NCBI GenBank assembly: GCA_963965975.1
Contig: OZ014417.1
Coordinates: 4,383,821 to 4,447,820 of the forward strand
Length of the DNA: 64,000 nt
Direction of reading: 5' to 3'
Source: Xestospongia bergquistia
Lineage: Eukaryota; Porifera; Demospongiae; Haplosclerida; Petrosiidae
Each line of letters starts with the position of its first letter. Positions within the stretch are counted from its first letter, which is position 1. Shown in pieces: positions 22,720 to 37,900 of this stretch. The position numbers and the translations under genes were made by a program. The notes below the pieces were generated by a model. That model saw nothing but the letters and a program-made list of their open reading frames with translations, was not told the DNA's origin and searched no databases.

Positions 22720-24115
22720 CTAAATGAAAGTATCGTTTAAATTGTTGAGTTTATAACTCTCAATTAGTTGATGCTCATCTCCAGTAGAAAACAGTCCTAC
22801 TATAAAATGAAAAATACTTATTATAACAGAGCAATAATAATTATTATAAATTGACAAGAGTTTGTTGTATATTATATTACTTAATAATTCTAGTGTACAA
22901 CAGTCCATGTCACTTAGAGAAGAAGAACCTAGACTTCACAAACACCAGTTAATAAAATGTAACCCTTCCAGACCACCACAAACCTAACCTTCAAAACCAA
23001 GCCAAACACCAGTAATACAATGACAATGAGATGTAAGCATTAATTTACAAAAAATTATAAAGGGAGTTAAATAATTCAGGCTTATACAGCACACATAAGG
23101 GGTAAATATGCAACACACTCAATGGTTAACAATTATGAAACAGAAGGGGTTAAATTATTCAGGATTACAAAGCACACATAAAGGGATAAATATGCAACAC
23201 AATGGTAACAATTATGAAATGGAGGGTTAAATAATTCAAGATTATACGACACACACAAGGGTTAATACACAACACACTCAATGGGCAACAGAAGGGGTTA
23301 AATTATGCAAGATTATATGATGCACACAAGGGGTTAAATAATTCAGGATTACATAACACAAAGGGAGTTAATATGGCAGACATAAGTTATAGAACATTAT
23401 GACACAGTAACAGACACACACAAAGGGACTAAAATAAATATGGAAGGGTCTGACGTCAGGTTTAATATCAAGAGAAAGGGTCACCATTATACACTAACAG
23501 ACACACACAAAGGGATTAAAATAAATATGGAAGGTCTGACATCAGGTTTAATATCAAGAGAAAGGGTCACCGTTATACATCAATAACACCTACAAGGTTA
23601 TACAGGGAGAGTTTATATATAGATACACAAAAGACAAAGATGAATGAGATGTGAGGTACCACAAGACAAAAAAGAGGATACAATATTAGAAAGTATTGAC
23701 AAAATAACATACAAACAGTTCTTCCATGTCCAAATCCACCTATTAATACCCCAGACTCATCAACCACCTTATAATCACATTATGATCTCCATATACACAA
23801 CCCACAAACTGATCCCTGACCATACTCAACACACAAAGACTGTCAACCTCAAGAACCAAGATAAAGAGTCACAACCAGCAATGTTGAATATTTTTCCAGA
23901 CCCATGAACAATTATTGATGTCCACACAGTGTTAGTAGTAGATAAACCAATTAAAGGAGACCAAAACAGTTTATAATTGTACTATATATACTGTAACTAA
24001 TCATATACAACCATTATTCTCCATCGCCATCTCAATCATCACAATCACCATCACCACCATCTCCATCTCCATCATCATTTCCATCATCATCTCCACCATC
24101 TCAGTACACTCACCT
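22720..24115. repeat. Left-edge block, copy 2
   Basis: Near-identical duplicate of 20.92-22.26 kb with the same order of pieces; the 87-codon frame is at 23644-23907. Offset is about 1.80 kb. Differences are scattered substitutions and a few short indels, indicating a fairly recent local duplication. Confidence 0.88.
24010..24115. repeat. TCATCACCA/TCTCCA trinucleotide tract
   Basis: A degenerate (TCN)n tract, also present at about 22.20-22.27 kb and 57.35-57.48 kb in the related edge blocks. Read as protein it gives Ser/Pro on + or Asp/Gly on -, both simple-sequence artefacts unless shown to be transcribed. Confidence 0.85.
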
Positions 24116-24625
24116 TGAACATCACTACAGAATGAAAAGTTTAACAAAATGTATATAAAGATCAATCTTACATAGAGTGATTATTAGAGAACATCACTGC
24201 ATCACCTCCAGTCCAGTCTAGTACGCATAGAGTTAATGATGCGCCTTTATAATAGACTAAAGTCCATCTAAAATTTATTAAAATACATGTTAAGTAAAGA
24301 AATGTCCATATTATTATAACAGATAACTTACATTAGTCATCAGTTAATGTACATAAGATCATCATTACCAGTGACATTAACCTTTCTATCCTATTATAGA
24401 ACATTGAGGTTCATTTAGTAGACATTGTACTATTTAATAATTCAACTTACAGTAGGTATATTAACAATTGTTATCACATCATCTCTTATTAGTTTATTGA
24501 TAGACCTACCAAATGTAACAGAATTTGTTTTGTTTTGTTCTAACATTATTCTTACTATACAACAAACAACCATTACAACATTATATCATTACACTACAGA
24601 ACAAGTATAAAATGAAAAATAGCTA
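24116..24625. repeat. Diverged array unit at the left edge
   Basis: Shares with the array the order TTACATAGAGTGATTATTAG, TAACTTACA, a CATCAGTTAATGTA stretch, GATCATCATTACCAGTGACA and CTATTTAATAATTCAACTTA, but is clearly more diverged than the internal units. It matches the right-edge segment 57.54-57.97 kb far better than any internal unit. Confidence 0.75.
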
Positions 24626-25809
24626 TTACAACAGAACACCAATAACAATTATTACTTGTAATTCTAGTGTACAATAAACACTAACTTTCAAACCCTCCAG
24701 GCTGATACAAACCATGAATGAAAACTTACTAAAAGCCCTGATGCCAATGAGAAGGACACAAAAAATTCTACATCCCATACTGAAGTAAATTTTTAGATCC
24801 CAGTAAAAAATACTGAAGTAAAAATCTACATGCCAGTAAAAATACTGTAGTAAATTTTTAGATGCTAGTAATAAAAGAATTCTAGAAATAAAGTAATTCT
24901 GATATTTCTGGATAATAACGAAAGCTTTAAACAAATTCTTTGGCTAAAGACATTAATTCAAAGGATAAGACGAATTGGTAGATTTACAGCTCTTTATCCG
25001 CATGGAAAACAATAGTAATACTTGACGTTTGTCATCTGGTACATCAGATCATCACTACCAGTGATCATTAAACCTGTCCATCCTATTAAGTAGTTCATTC
25101 AGTAGAAAATTCTACTATTTAATAAGTCAACTTACAGATAATGTAGATTAGATCATAAACCTATTAGAGTGACAAACGTGATTGTACTTATAACATAGTA
25201 TAAGTATTATGATACAGCTGTCATGATTCCCAGCACTCAACTGGAACATGTTGCAACTAGAGAATAAAAACAACTAAAGAATAAAAATGGGTAGTTTGAT
25301 TTTCAATCTTACATAGAGTAGTTATTAAAGAACTTCACTACATCATCTCCAGTCTAGTCATATATAGTATATCATAGGACTATACTATATCCAGATCATC
25401 AAATGTTGGTGTAGAATAAATTACTATTATAAAAAAAGAGAAAAATGGTAAAAACATTTATTTAATACAAGTGTTTCTATTAACTTACTAGAAGTAGGAC
25501 AATCATCTCCAATAGACCAGTCAGTAAACAGACCAATTCTACTCTATCCTAAAAGAAAGTATCGTTTAAATTGTTGAGTTTATAACTCTCAATTAGTTGA
25601 TGCTCATCTCCAGTAGAAAACAGTCCTACTATAAAATGAAAAATACTTATTATAACAGAGCAATAACAATTATTATAAATTGACAAGAGTCTGTTGTATA
25701 TTAAAATTACTTAGTTCATAGACATCCAGGTTGATACAAACCATGAATGAAAACGTACCAAAAGCCCTGATGCCAATAAACAGGACACGAAAAATTCTAC
25801 ATGCTATAT

Positions 25810-25920
25810 TGAAGTAAATTTTTAGATGCCAGTAAAAAATACTGAAGTAAATTTTTAGATGCCAGTAAAAAATACTGAAGTAAATTTTTAGATGCTAGTA
25901 AAAAAAACTAAAGTACATTT
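25810..25920. repeat. 33-bp subrepeat cluster (example; one per array unit)
   Basis: Each array unit contains two to four tandem copies of a word of about 33 bp, CTGAAGTAAATTTTTAGATG followed by CCAGTAAAAAATA. The A-run length varies between copies. On the minus strand a copy of standard length reads as an 11-residue peptide of the form LLASKNLLQYF. Similar clusters lie near 26.60, 27.68, 28.74, 29.62 and 30.70 kb and in every later unit. Confidence 0.85.
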
Positions 25921-28900
25921 GTAAACGCTAGTAATAAAGTAATTCTGATCTTTCTGGATAATAACGAAAGCTTAAAAAAAATTCTTTAGTAGAAAATTGT
26001 ACTACTTATACTACTTAATAAGTCAACTTACAGTAGTCATAAGTTAATGTAGATTAGATCATAAATATATTAGTGTGACAAAAGGGTCAGTACTGTCGTA
26101 CTTACAATATAGAATTAAGTATTATGATACAGCTATCATGATTCCCAGCACTCAACTAGAACATGTTGCAACTAGAGAATAAAAACAATTAGAGAATAAA
26201 AATGGGCAGTTTGATTTTCAATCTTAGTTATTAAAGAACTTCACTACATCATCTCCAGTCTAGTCATATATCAGTCAGTAAATAGACCAATTATATAAAA
26301 GAAGGTATCATTTAAATTGTTGAGTTTATAACTCTCAATTAGTTGATCATCTCCAGTAGAAAACAGTCCTACTATAAAATGAAAAATACTTATTATAACA
26401 GAGCAATAATAATTATTATAAATTGACAAGAGTCTGTTGTATATTAAAATTACTTAGTTGTTAGGGATAAAGAAAAGAGTTTATATTTCATAGACGTCTG
26501 CTATAAAACCTATCCTTTAAACCCTCCAGGCTGATACAAACCATGAATGAAGAGTTACCAAAAGCCCTGATGCCAAAGAACAGGACACGAAAAATTCTAC
26601 ATGCCATACTGAAGTAAATTTTTAGATCCCAGTAAAAAAATACTGAAGTAAATTTCTAGATGTCAGTAAAAAATACTGTAGTAAATTTTTAGATGCTAGT
26701 AAAAAAAAACTGAAGTAAATTTTTAGATGCTAGTAATAAAGTAATTCTAGTAATAAAGTAATTCTGATCTTTCTGGATAATAACGAAAGCTTTAAACAAA
26801 TTCTTTGGCTAAAGACATTAATTCAAAGGATAAGACGAATTGGTAGATTTACAGCTCTTTATCCGAATGGAAAACAATAGTAATACTTGATGTTTGTCAT
26901 ATGGTACATCAGATCATCACTACCAGTGATCATTAAACCTGTCCATCCTATTAAATAGTTCATTCAGTAGAAAATTCTACTATTTAATAAGTCAACTTAC
27001 AGTAGTCATAAGATAATGTAGATTAGATCATAAACCTATTAGAGTGACAAAAGTGATTGTACTTATAACATAGTATAAGCATTATGATACAGCTGTCATG
27101 ATTCCCAGCACTCAACTAGAACATGCTGCAACTAGAGAAAAAAAACAACTAGAGAAAAAAAATTGGCAGTTTGATTTTCAATCTTACATAGAGTAGTTAT
27201 TAAAGACCTTCACTACATCATCTCCAGTCTAGTCGTATATAGTATATCATAGGACTATACTATATCCAGATCATCACATGTTGATGTAGAATAAATTACT
27301 ATTATAAAAGAAGAGAAAAAATAGTAAAAACATTTATTTAATACAAGTGTTTCTATTAACTTACTAGAAGTAGGACAATCATCTCCAATAGACCAGTCAG
27401 TAAACAGACCAATTCTACTCTATCCTAAAAGAAAGTATCGTTTAAATTGTTGAGTTTATAACTCTCAATTACTTGATGCTCATCTCCAGTAGAAAACAGT
27501 CCTACTATAAAATGAAAAATACTTATTATAAAAGAGCAATAATAATTATTATAAATTGACAAGAGTCTGTTGCATATTAAAATTACTTAGTTCATAGACA
27601 TCCAGGCTGATACAAACCATGAATGAAAACTTACCAAAAGCCCTGATGTCAAAGAACAGGACACGAAAAATTCTACATGCCATACTGAAGTAAATTTTTA
27701 GATCCCAGTAAAAAAATACTAAAGTAAATTTCTAGATGCCAGTAAAAAATACTGTAGTAAATTTTTAGATGCTAGTAAAAAAATGAAGTAAATTTTTAGA
27801 TGCTAATAATAAAGTAATTCTGATCTTTTTGGATAATAACGAAAGCTTTAAACAAATTCTTTGGCTAAAGACATTAATTCAAAGGATAAGACGAATTGGT
27901 AGATTTACAGCTCTTTGTCCGCATGGAAAACAATAGTAATACTTGACGTTTGTCATATGGTACATCAGATCATCACTACCAGTGATCATTACCCTGTCCA
28001 TCCTATTAAATAGTTCATTCAGTAGAAAATTCTACTATTTAATAAGTCAACTTACAGTAGTCATAAAATAATGTAGATTAGATCATAAACCTATTAGAGT
28101 GACAAAAGTGATTGTACTTATAACATAGTATAAGTATTATGATACAGCTGTCATGATTCCCAGCACTTAACTAGAACATGTTGCAACTAGAGAAAAAAAA
28201 CAACTAGAGAATAAAAATTGGCAGTTTGATTTTCAATCTTACATAGAGTAGTTATTAAAGACCTTCACTACATCATCTCCAGTCTAGTCGTATATAGTAT
28301 ATCATAGGACTATACTATATCCAGATCATCACATGTTGATGTAGAATAAATTACTATTATAAAAGAAGAGAAAAAATAGTAAAAACATTTATTTAATACA
28401 AGTGTTTCTATTAACTTACTAGAAGTAGGACAATCATCTCCAATAGACCAGTCAGTAAACAGACCAATTCTACTCTATCCTAAAAGAAAGTATCGTTTTA
28501 ATTGTTGAGTTTATAACTCTCAATTAGTTGATGCTCATCTCCAGTAGAAAACAGTCCTACTATAAAATGAAAAATACTTATTATAACAGAGCAATAATAA
28601 TTATTATAAATTGACAAGAGTCTGTTGCATATTAAAATTACTTAGTTCATAGACATCCAGGCTGATACAAACCATGAATGAAAACTTACCAAAAGCCCTG
28701 ATGCCAATGAACAGGACATGAAAAATTCTACATGCCATACTGAAGTAAATTTTTAGATGCCAGTAAAAAATACTGAAGTAAATTTTTAGATGCTAGTAAA
28801 AAAAACTAAAGTACATTTGTAAATGCTAGTAATAAAGTAATTCTGATCTTTCTGGATAATAACGAAAGCTTAAAAAAAATTCTTTAGTAGAAAATTGTAC

Positions 28901-31900
28901 TACTTATACTACTTAATAAGTCAACTTACAGTAGTCGTAAGTTAATGTAGATTAGATCATAAATATATTAGTGTGACAAAAGGGTCAGTACTATCGTACT
29001 TACAATATAGAATTAAGTATTATGACACAGCTGTCATGATTCCCAGCACTTAACTAGAACATGTTGCAACTAGAGAATAAAAACAATTAGAGAATAAAAA
29101 TGGGCAGTTTGATTTCAATCTTACATAGAGTAGTTATTAAAGAACTTCACTACATCATTTCCAGTCTAGTCATATATAGTATATCATAGGACTATACTAT
29201 ATCCAGATCATCACATGTTGTTGTAGAATAAATTACTATTATAAAAGAAGAGGAAAATAGTAAAAACATTTATTTAATATAAGTGTTTCTATTAACTTAC
29301 TAGAAGTAGGACAATCATCTCCAATAGACCAGTCAGTAAACAGACCAATTCTACTCTATCCTAAAAGAAAGCATCGTTTAAATTGTTGAGTTTATAACTC
29401 TCAATTACTTGATGCTCATCTCCAATAGAAAACAGTCCTACTATAAAATGAAAAATACTTATTATAACAGTGCAATAGTAATTATTATAAATTGACAAGA
29501 GTCTGTTGCATATTAAAATTACTTAGTTCATAGACATCCAGGCTGATACAAACCATGAATGAAAACTTACCAAAAGCCCTGATGCCAAAGAACAGGACAC
29601 GAAAAATTCTACATGCCATACTGAAGTAAATTTTTAGATCCCAGTAAAAAAATACTGAAGTAAATTTCTAGATGTCAGTAAAAAATACTGTAGTAAATTT
29701 TTAGATGCTAGTAAAAAAAAACTGAAGTAAATTTTAAGATGCTAGTAATAAAGTAATTCTAGTAATAAAGTAATTCTGATCTTTCTGGATAATAACGAAA
29801 GCTTTAAACAAATTCTTTGGCTAAAGACATTAATTCAAAGGATAAGACGAATTGGTAGATTTACAGCTCTTTATCCGCATGGAAAACAATAGTAATACTT
29901 GATGTTTGTCATATGGTACATCAGATCATCACTACCAGTGATCATTAAACCTGTCCATCCTATTAAATAGTTCATTCAGTAGAAAATTCTACTATTTAAT
30001 AAGTCAACTTACAGTAGTCATAAGATAATGTAGATTAGATCATAAACCTATTAGAGTGACAAAAGTGATTGTACTTATAACATAGTATAAGTATTATGAT
30101 ACAGCTGTCATGATTCCCAGCACTCAACTAGAACATGCTGCAACTAGAGAAAAAAAACAACTAGAGAAAAAAAATTGGCAGTTTGATTTTCAATCTTACA
30201 TAGAGTAGTTATTAAAGACCTTCACTACATCATCTCCAGTCTAGTCGTATATAGTATATCATAGGACTATACTATATCCAGATCATCACATGTTGATGTA
30301 GAATAAATTACTATTATAATAGAAGAGAAAAATAGTAAAAACATTTATTTAATACAAGTGTTTCTATTAACTTACTAGAAGTAGGACAATCATCTCCAAT
30401 AGACCAGTCAGTAAACAGACCAATTCTACTCTATCCTAAAAGAAAGTATCGTATAAATTGTTGAGTTTATAACTCTCAATTAGTTGATGCTCATCTCCAG
30501 TAGAAAACAGTCCTACTATAAAATGAAAAATACTTATTATAACAGAGCAATAATAATTATTATAAATTGACAAGAGTCTGTTGCATATTAAAATTACTTA
30601 GTTCATAGACATCCAAGCTAATACAAACCATGAATGAAAACTTACCAAAAGCCCTGATGCCAATGAACAGGACACGAAAAATTCTACATGCCATACTGAA
30701 GTAAATTTTTAGATCCCAGTAAAAAACACTGAAGTAAATTTCTAGATGTCAGTAAAAAATACTGTAGTAAATTTTTAGATGCTAGTAAAAAAACTGAAGT
30801 ACATTTTTAGATGCCAGTAATAAAGTGATTCTGATCTTTCTGGATAATAACGAAATCTTAAAGCAAATTCTTACATAGAAAATTCTACTATTTAATAAGT
30901 CATTTTACAGAAGTCATAAGTTAATGTAGATTTGATCATAAATAATTAGTCTGCCAAAAGTGATTGTACTTATACATAGTATAAGTCTTATGATACAGCT
31001 GTCATGATTCCCAGCACTTAACTAGAACATGTTGCAACTAGAGAATAAAAACAACTAGAGAATAAAAATGGGCAGTTTGATTTTCAATCTTACATAGAGT
31101 AGTTATTAAAGAACTTCACTACATCATCTCCAGTCTAGTCATATATAGTATATCATAGGACTATACTATATCCAGATCATCACATGTTGATGTAAAATAA
31201 ATTACTATTATAAAAAAAGAGAAAAATAGTAAAAACATTTATTTAATATAAGAGTTTCTATTAACTTACTAGAGTAAGTAGGACAATCATCTCCAATAGA
31301 CCAGTCAGTAAACAGACCAATTATATAAAAGAAGGTATCATTTAAATTGTTGAGTTTATAACTCTCAATTAGTTGATCATCTCCAGTAGAAAACAGTCCT
31401 ACTATAAAATGAAAACTACTTATTATAACAGAGCAATAATAATTATTATAAATTGACAAGAGTCTGTTGTATATTAAAATTACTTAGTTGTTAGGGATAA
31501 AGAAAAAAGTTTATATTTCATAGACGTCTGCTATAAAACCTATCCTTTAAACCCTCCAGGCTGATACAAACCATGAATGAAGAGTTACCAAAAGCCCTGA
31601 TGCCAATAAACAGGACACGAAAAATTCTACATGCCATACTGAAGTAAATTTTTAGATCCCAGTAAAAAATACTGAAGTAAATTTTTAGATGCTAGTAAAA
31701 AATACTGTAATAAATTTTTAGATGCTAGTAAAAAAACTGAAGTACATTTTTAGATGCCAGTAATAAAGTGATTCTGATCTTTCTGGATAATAACGAAAGC
31801 TTAAAGCAAATTCTTTAATAGAAAATTCTACTATTTAATAAGTCAACTTACAGTAGTCATAAGTTAATGTAGATTAGATCATAAATATATTAGACTGCCA

Positions 31901-34900
31901 AAAGTGATTGTACTTATAACATAGTATAAGTATTATGATACAGCTGTCATGATTCCCAGCACTCAACTAGAACATTTGCAACTAGAGAATAAAAACAACT
32001 AGAGAATAAAAATGGGTAGTTTGATTTTCAATCTTACAAAGAGTAGTTATTAAAGAACTTCATTACATTATCTCCAGTCTAGTCATATATAGTATATCAT
32101 AGGACTATACTATATCCAGATCATCACATGTTGATGTAGAATAAATTACTATTCTAAAAAAAGAGAAAAATAGTAAAAACATTTATTTAATACAAGTGTT
32201 TCTATTAACTTACTAGAAGTAGGACAATCATCTCCAATAGACCAGTCAGTGAACAGACCAATTCTACTCTATCCTAAAAGAAAGCATCGTTTAAATTGTT
32301 GAGTTTATAACTCTCAATTACTTGATGCTCATCTCCAATAGAAAACAGTCCTACTATAAAATGAAAAATACTTATTATAACAGTGCAATAGTAATTATTA
32401 TAAATTGACAAGAGTCTGTTGCATATTAAAATTACTTAGTTCATAGACATCCAGGCTGATACAAACCATGAATGAAAACTTACCAAAAGCCCTGATGCCA
32501 TGAACAGGACACGAAAAATTCTACATGCCATACTGAAGTAAATTTTTAGATCCCAGTAAAAAATACTGAAGTAAATTTCTAGATGCCAGTAAAAAATACT
32601 GTAGTAAATTTTTAGATGCTAGTAAAAAAAAAAGTAAATTTTTAGATGCTAGTAATAAAGTAATTCTAGTAATAAAGTAATTCTGATCTTTCTGGATAAT
32701 AACAAAAGCTTTAAACAAATTCTTTGGCTAAAGACATTAATTCAAAGGATAAGACGAATTGGTAGATTTACAGCTCTTTATCCGCATGGAAAACAATAGT
32801 AATACTTGATGTTTGTCATATGGTACATCAGATCATCACTACCAGTGATCATTAAACCTGTCCATCCTATTAAATAGTTCATTCAGTAGAAAATTCTACT
32901 ATTTAATAAGTCAACTTACAGTAGTCATAAGATAATGTAGATTAGATCATAAACCTATTAGAGTGACAAAAGTGATTGTACTTATAACATAGTATAAGTA
33001 TTATGATACAGCTGTCATGATTCCCAGCACTCAACTAGAACATGCTGCAACTAGAGAAAAAAAACAACTAGAGAAAAAAAATTGGCAGTTTGATTTTCAA
33101 TCTTACATAGAGTAGTTATTAAAGACCTTCACTACATCATCTCCAGTCTAGTCGTATATAGTATATCATAGGACTATACTATATCCAGATCATCACATGT
33201 TGATGTAGAATAAATTACTATTATAATAGAAGAGAAAAAATAGTAAAAACATTTATTTAATACAAGTGTTTCTATTAACTTACTAGAAGTAGGACAATCA
33301 TCTCCAATAGACCAGTCAGTAAACAGACCAATTCTACTCTATCCTAAAAGAAAGTATCGTTTAAATTGTTGAGTTTAGAACTCTCAATTAGTTGATGGTC
33401 ATCTCCAGTAGAAAACAGTCCTACTATAAAATGAAAAATACTTACTATAAAAGAGCAATAATAATTATTATAAATTGACAAGAGTCTGTTGCATATTAAA
33501 ATTACTTAGTTCATAGACATCCAGGCTGATACAAACCATGAATGAAAACTTACCAAAAGCCCTGATGTCAAAGAACAGGACACGAAAAATTCTACATGCT
33601 ATACTGAAGTAAATTTTTAGATCCCAGTAAAAAAATACTGAAGTAAATTTCTAGATGCCAGTAAAAAATACTGTAGTAAATTTTTAGATGCTAGTAAAAA
33701 AATGAAGTAAATTTTTAGATGCTAATAATAAAGTAATTCTGATCTTTTTGGATAATAACGAAAGCTTTAAACAAATTCTTTGGCTAAAGACATTAATTCA
33801 AAGGATAAGACGAATTGGTAGATTTACAGCTCTTTATCCGCATGGAAAACAATAGTAATACTTGACGTTTGTCATCTGGTACATCAGATCATCACTACCA
33901 GTGATCATTAAACCTGTCCATCCTATTAAATAGTTCATTCAGTAGAAAATTCTACTATTTAATAAGTCAACTTACAGTAGTCATAAAATAATGTAGATTA
34001 GATCATAAACCTATTAGAGTGACAAAAGTGATTGTACTTATAACATAGTATAAGTATTATGATACAGCTGTCATGATTCCCAGCACTTAACTAGAACATG
34101 TTGCAACTAGAGAAAAAAAACAACTAGAGAATAAAAATTGGCAGATTGATTTTCAATCTTACATAGAGTAGTTATTAAAGACCTTCACTACATCATCTCC
34201 AGTCTAGTCGTATATAGTATATCATAGGACTATACTATATCCAGATCATCACATGTTGATGTAGAATAAATTACTATTATAAAAGAAGAGAAAAAATAGT
34301 AAAAACATTTATTTAATACAAGTGTTTCTATTAACTTACTAGAAGTAGGACAATCATCTCCAATAGACCAGTCAGTAAACAGACCAATTCTACTCTATCC
34401 TAAAAGAAAGTATCGTTTTAATTGTTGAGTTTATAACTCTCAATTAGTTGATGCTCATCTCCAATAGAAAACAGTCCTACTATAAAATGAAAAATACTTA
34501 TTATAACAGAGCAATAATAATTATTATAAATTGACAAGAGTCTGTTGCATATTAAAATTACTTAGTTCATAGACATCCAGGCTAATACAAACCATGAATG
34601 AAAACTTACCAAAAGCCCTGATGCCAATGAACAGGACATGAAAAATTCTACATGCCATACTGAAGTAAATTTTTAGATGCCAGTAAAAAATACTGAAGTA
34701 AATTTTTAGATGCTAGTAAAAAAAACTAAAGTACATTTGTAAATGCTAGTAATAAAGTAATTCTGATCTTTCTGGATAATAACGAAAGCTTAAAAAAAAT
34801 TCTTTAGTAGAAAATTGTACTACTTATACTACTTAATAAGGCAACTTACAGTAGTCATAAGTTAATGTAGATTAGATCATAAATATATTAGTGTGACAAA

Positions 34901-37900
34901 AGGGTCAGTACTATCGTACTTACAATATAGAATTAAGTATTATGACACAGCTGTCATGATTCCCAGCACTCAACTAGAACATGTTGCAACTAGAGAATAA
35001 AAACAATTACAGAATAAAAATGGGCAGTTTGATTTCAATCTTACATAGAGTAGTTATTAAAGAACTTCACTACATCATTTCCAGTCTAGTCATATATAGT
35101 ATATCATAGGACTATACTATATCCAGATCATCACATGTTGATGTAGAATAAATTACTATTATAAAAAAAGAGGAAAATAGTAAAAACATTTATTTAATAC
35201 AAGTGTTTCTATTAACTTACTAGAAGTAGGACAATCATCTCCAATAGACCAGTCAGTAAACAGACCAATTCTACTCTATCCTAAAAGAAAGTATCGTTTA
35301 AATTGTTGAGTTTATAACACTCAATTACTTGATGCTCATCTCCAATAGAAAACAGTCGTACTATAAAATGAAAAATACTTATTATAACAGTGCAATAGTA
35401 ATTATTATAAATTGACAAGAGTCTGTTGCATATTAAAATTACTTAGTTCATAGACATCCAGGCTAATACAAACCATGAATGAAAACTTACCAAAAGCCCT
35501 GATGCCAACGAACAGGACACGAAAAATTCTACATGCCATACTGAAGTAAATTTTAGATGCCAGTAAAAAATACTGAAATAAATTTCTAGATCTCAGTAAA
35601 AAATACTGTAGTAAATTTTTAGATGCTAGTAAAAGAAATGAAGTAAATTTTTAGATGCTAGTAATAAAGTAATTCTGATCTTTCTGGATAATAACGAAAG
35701 CTTTAAACAAATTCTTTGGCTAAAGACATTAATTCAAAGGATAAGACGAATTGGTAGATTTACAGCTCTTTATCCGCATGGAAAACAATAGTAATACTTG
35801 ACGTTTGTCATCTGGTACATCAGATCATCACTACCAGTGATCATTAAACCTGTCCATCCTATTAAATAGTTCATTCAGTAGAAAATTCTACTATTTAATA
35901 AGTCAACTTACAGTAGTCATAAGATAATATAGATTAGATCATAAACCTATTAGAGTGACTAAATTGATTGTACTTATAACATAGTATAAGTATTAGGATA
36001 CAGCTGTCATGATTCCCAGCACTCAACTAGAACATGTTGCAACTAGAGAATAAAAACAACTAGAGAATAAAAATGTTGATGTAGAATAAATTACTATTAT
36101 AAAAAAAGAGAAAAATAGTAAAAACATTTATTTAATACAAGTGTTTCTATTAACTTACTAGAAGTAGGACAATCATCTCCAATAGACCAGTCAGTAAACA
36201 GACCAATTCTACTCTATCCTAAAAGAAAGTATCGTATAAATTGTTGAATTTATAACTCTCAGTTAGTTGATGCTCATCTCCAGTAGAAAACAGTCCTACT
36301 ATAAAATGAAAAATACTTATTATAACAGAGCAATAATAATTATTATAAATTGACAAGAGTCTGTGGTATATTAAAATTACTTAGTTCATAGACATCCAGG
36401 CTGATACAAACCATGAATGAAAACGTACCAAAAGCCCTGATGCCAATAAACAGGACACGAAAAATTCTACATGCTATACTGAAAAAAGTTTTTAGATGCC
36501 AGTAAAAAATACTGAAGTAAATTTTTAGATGCCAGTAAAAAATACTGAAGTAAATTTTTAGATGCTAGTAAAAAAAAACTAAAGTACATTTGTAAACGCT
36601 AATAATAAAGTAATTCTGATCTTTCTGGATAATAACGAAAGCTTAAAAAAAATTCTTTAGTAGAAAATTGTACTACTTATACTACTTAATAAGTCAACTT
36701 ACAGTAGTCATAAGTTAATGTAGATTAGATCATAAATATATTAGTGTGGCAAAAGGGTCAGTACTATCATACTTACAATATAGAATTAAGTATTATGATA
36801 CAGCTGTCATGATTCCCAGGACTCAACTAGAACATGTTGCAACTAGAGAATAAAAACAACTAGAGAATAAAAATTGGCAGTTTGATTTTCAATCTTACAT
36901 AGAGTAGTTATTAAAGAACTTCACTACATCATCTCCAGTCTAGTCATATATAGTATATCATAGGACTATACTATATCCAGATCATCACATGTTGATGTAA
37001 AATAAATTACTATTATAAAAGAAGAGAAAAATAGTAAAAACATTTATTTAATATAAGAGTTTCTATTAACTTACTAGAGTAAGTAGGACAATCATCTCCA
37101 ATAGACCAGTCAGTAAACAGACCAATTATATAAAAGAAGGTATCATTTAAATTGTTGAGTTTATAACTCTCAATTAGTTGATGCTCATCTCCAGTAGAAA
37201 ACAGTCCTACTATAAAATGAAAAATACTTATTATAACAGTGCAATAGTAATTATTATAAATTGACAAGAGTCTGTTGCATATTAAAATTACTTAGTTCAT
37301 AGACATCCAGGCTGATACAAACCATAAATGAAAACTTACCAAAAGCCCTGATGCCAAAGAATAGGACACGAAAAATTCTACATGCCATACTGAAGTAAAT
37401 TTTTAGATCCCAGTAAAAAATACTGAAGTAAATTTCTAGATGCCAGTAAAAATACTGTAGTAAATTTTTAGATGCTAGTAAAAAAATGAAGTAAATTTTT
37501 AGATGCTAATAATAAAGTAATTCTAGTAATAAAGTAATTCTGATCTTTCTGGATAATAACGAAAGCTTTAAACAAATTCTTTGGCTAAAGACATTAATTC
37601 AAAGGATAAGACGAATTGGTAGATTTACAGCTCTTTATCCGCATGGAAAACAATAGTAATACTTGACGTTTGTCATCTGGTACATCAGATCATCACTACC
37701 AGTGATCATTAAACCTGTCCATCCTATTAAATAGTTCATTCAGTAGAAAATTCTACTATTTAATAAGTCAACTTACAGTAATCATAAGATAATATAGATT
37801 AGATCATAAACCTATTAGAGTGACAAAAGTGATTGTACTTATAACATAGTATAAGTATTATGATACAGCTAACATGATTCCCAGCACTTAACTAGAACAT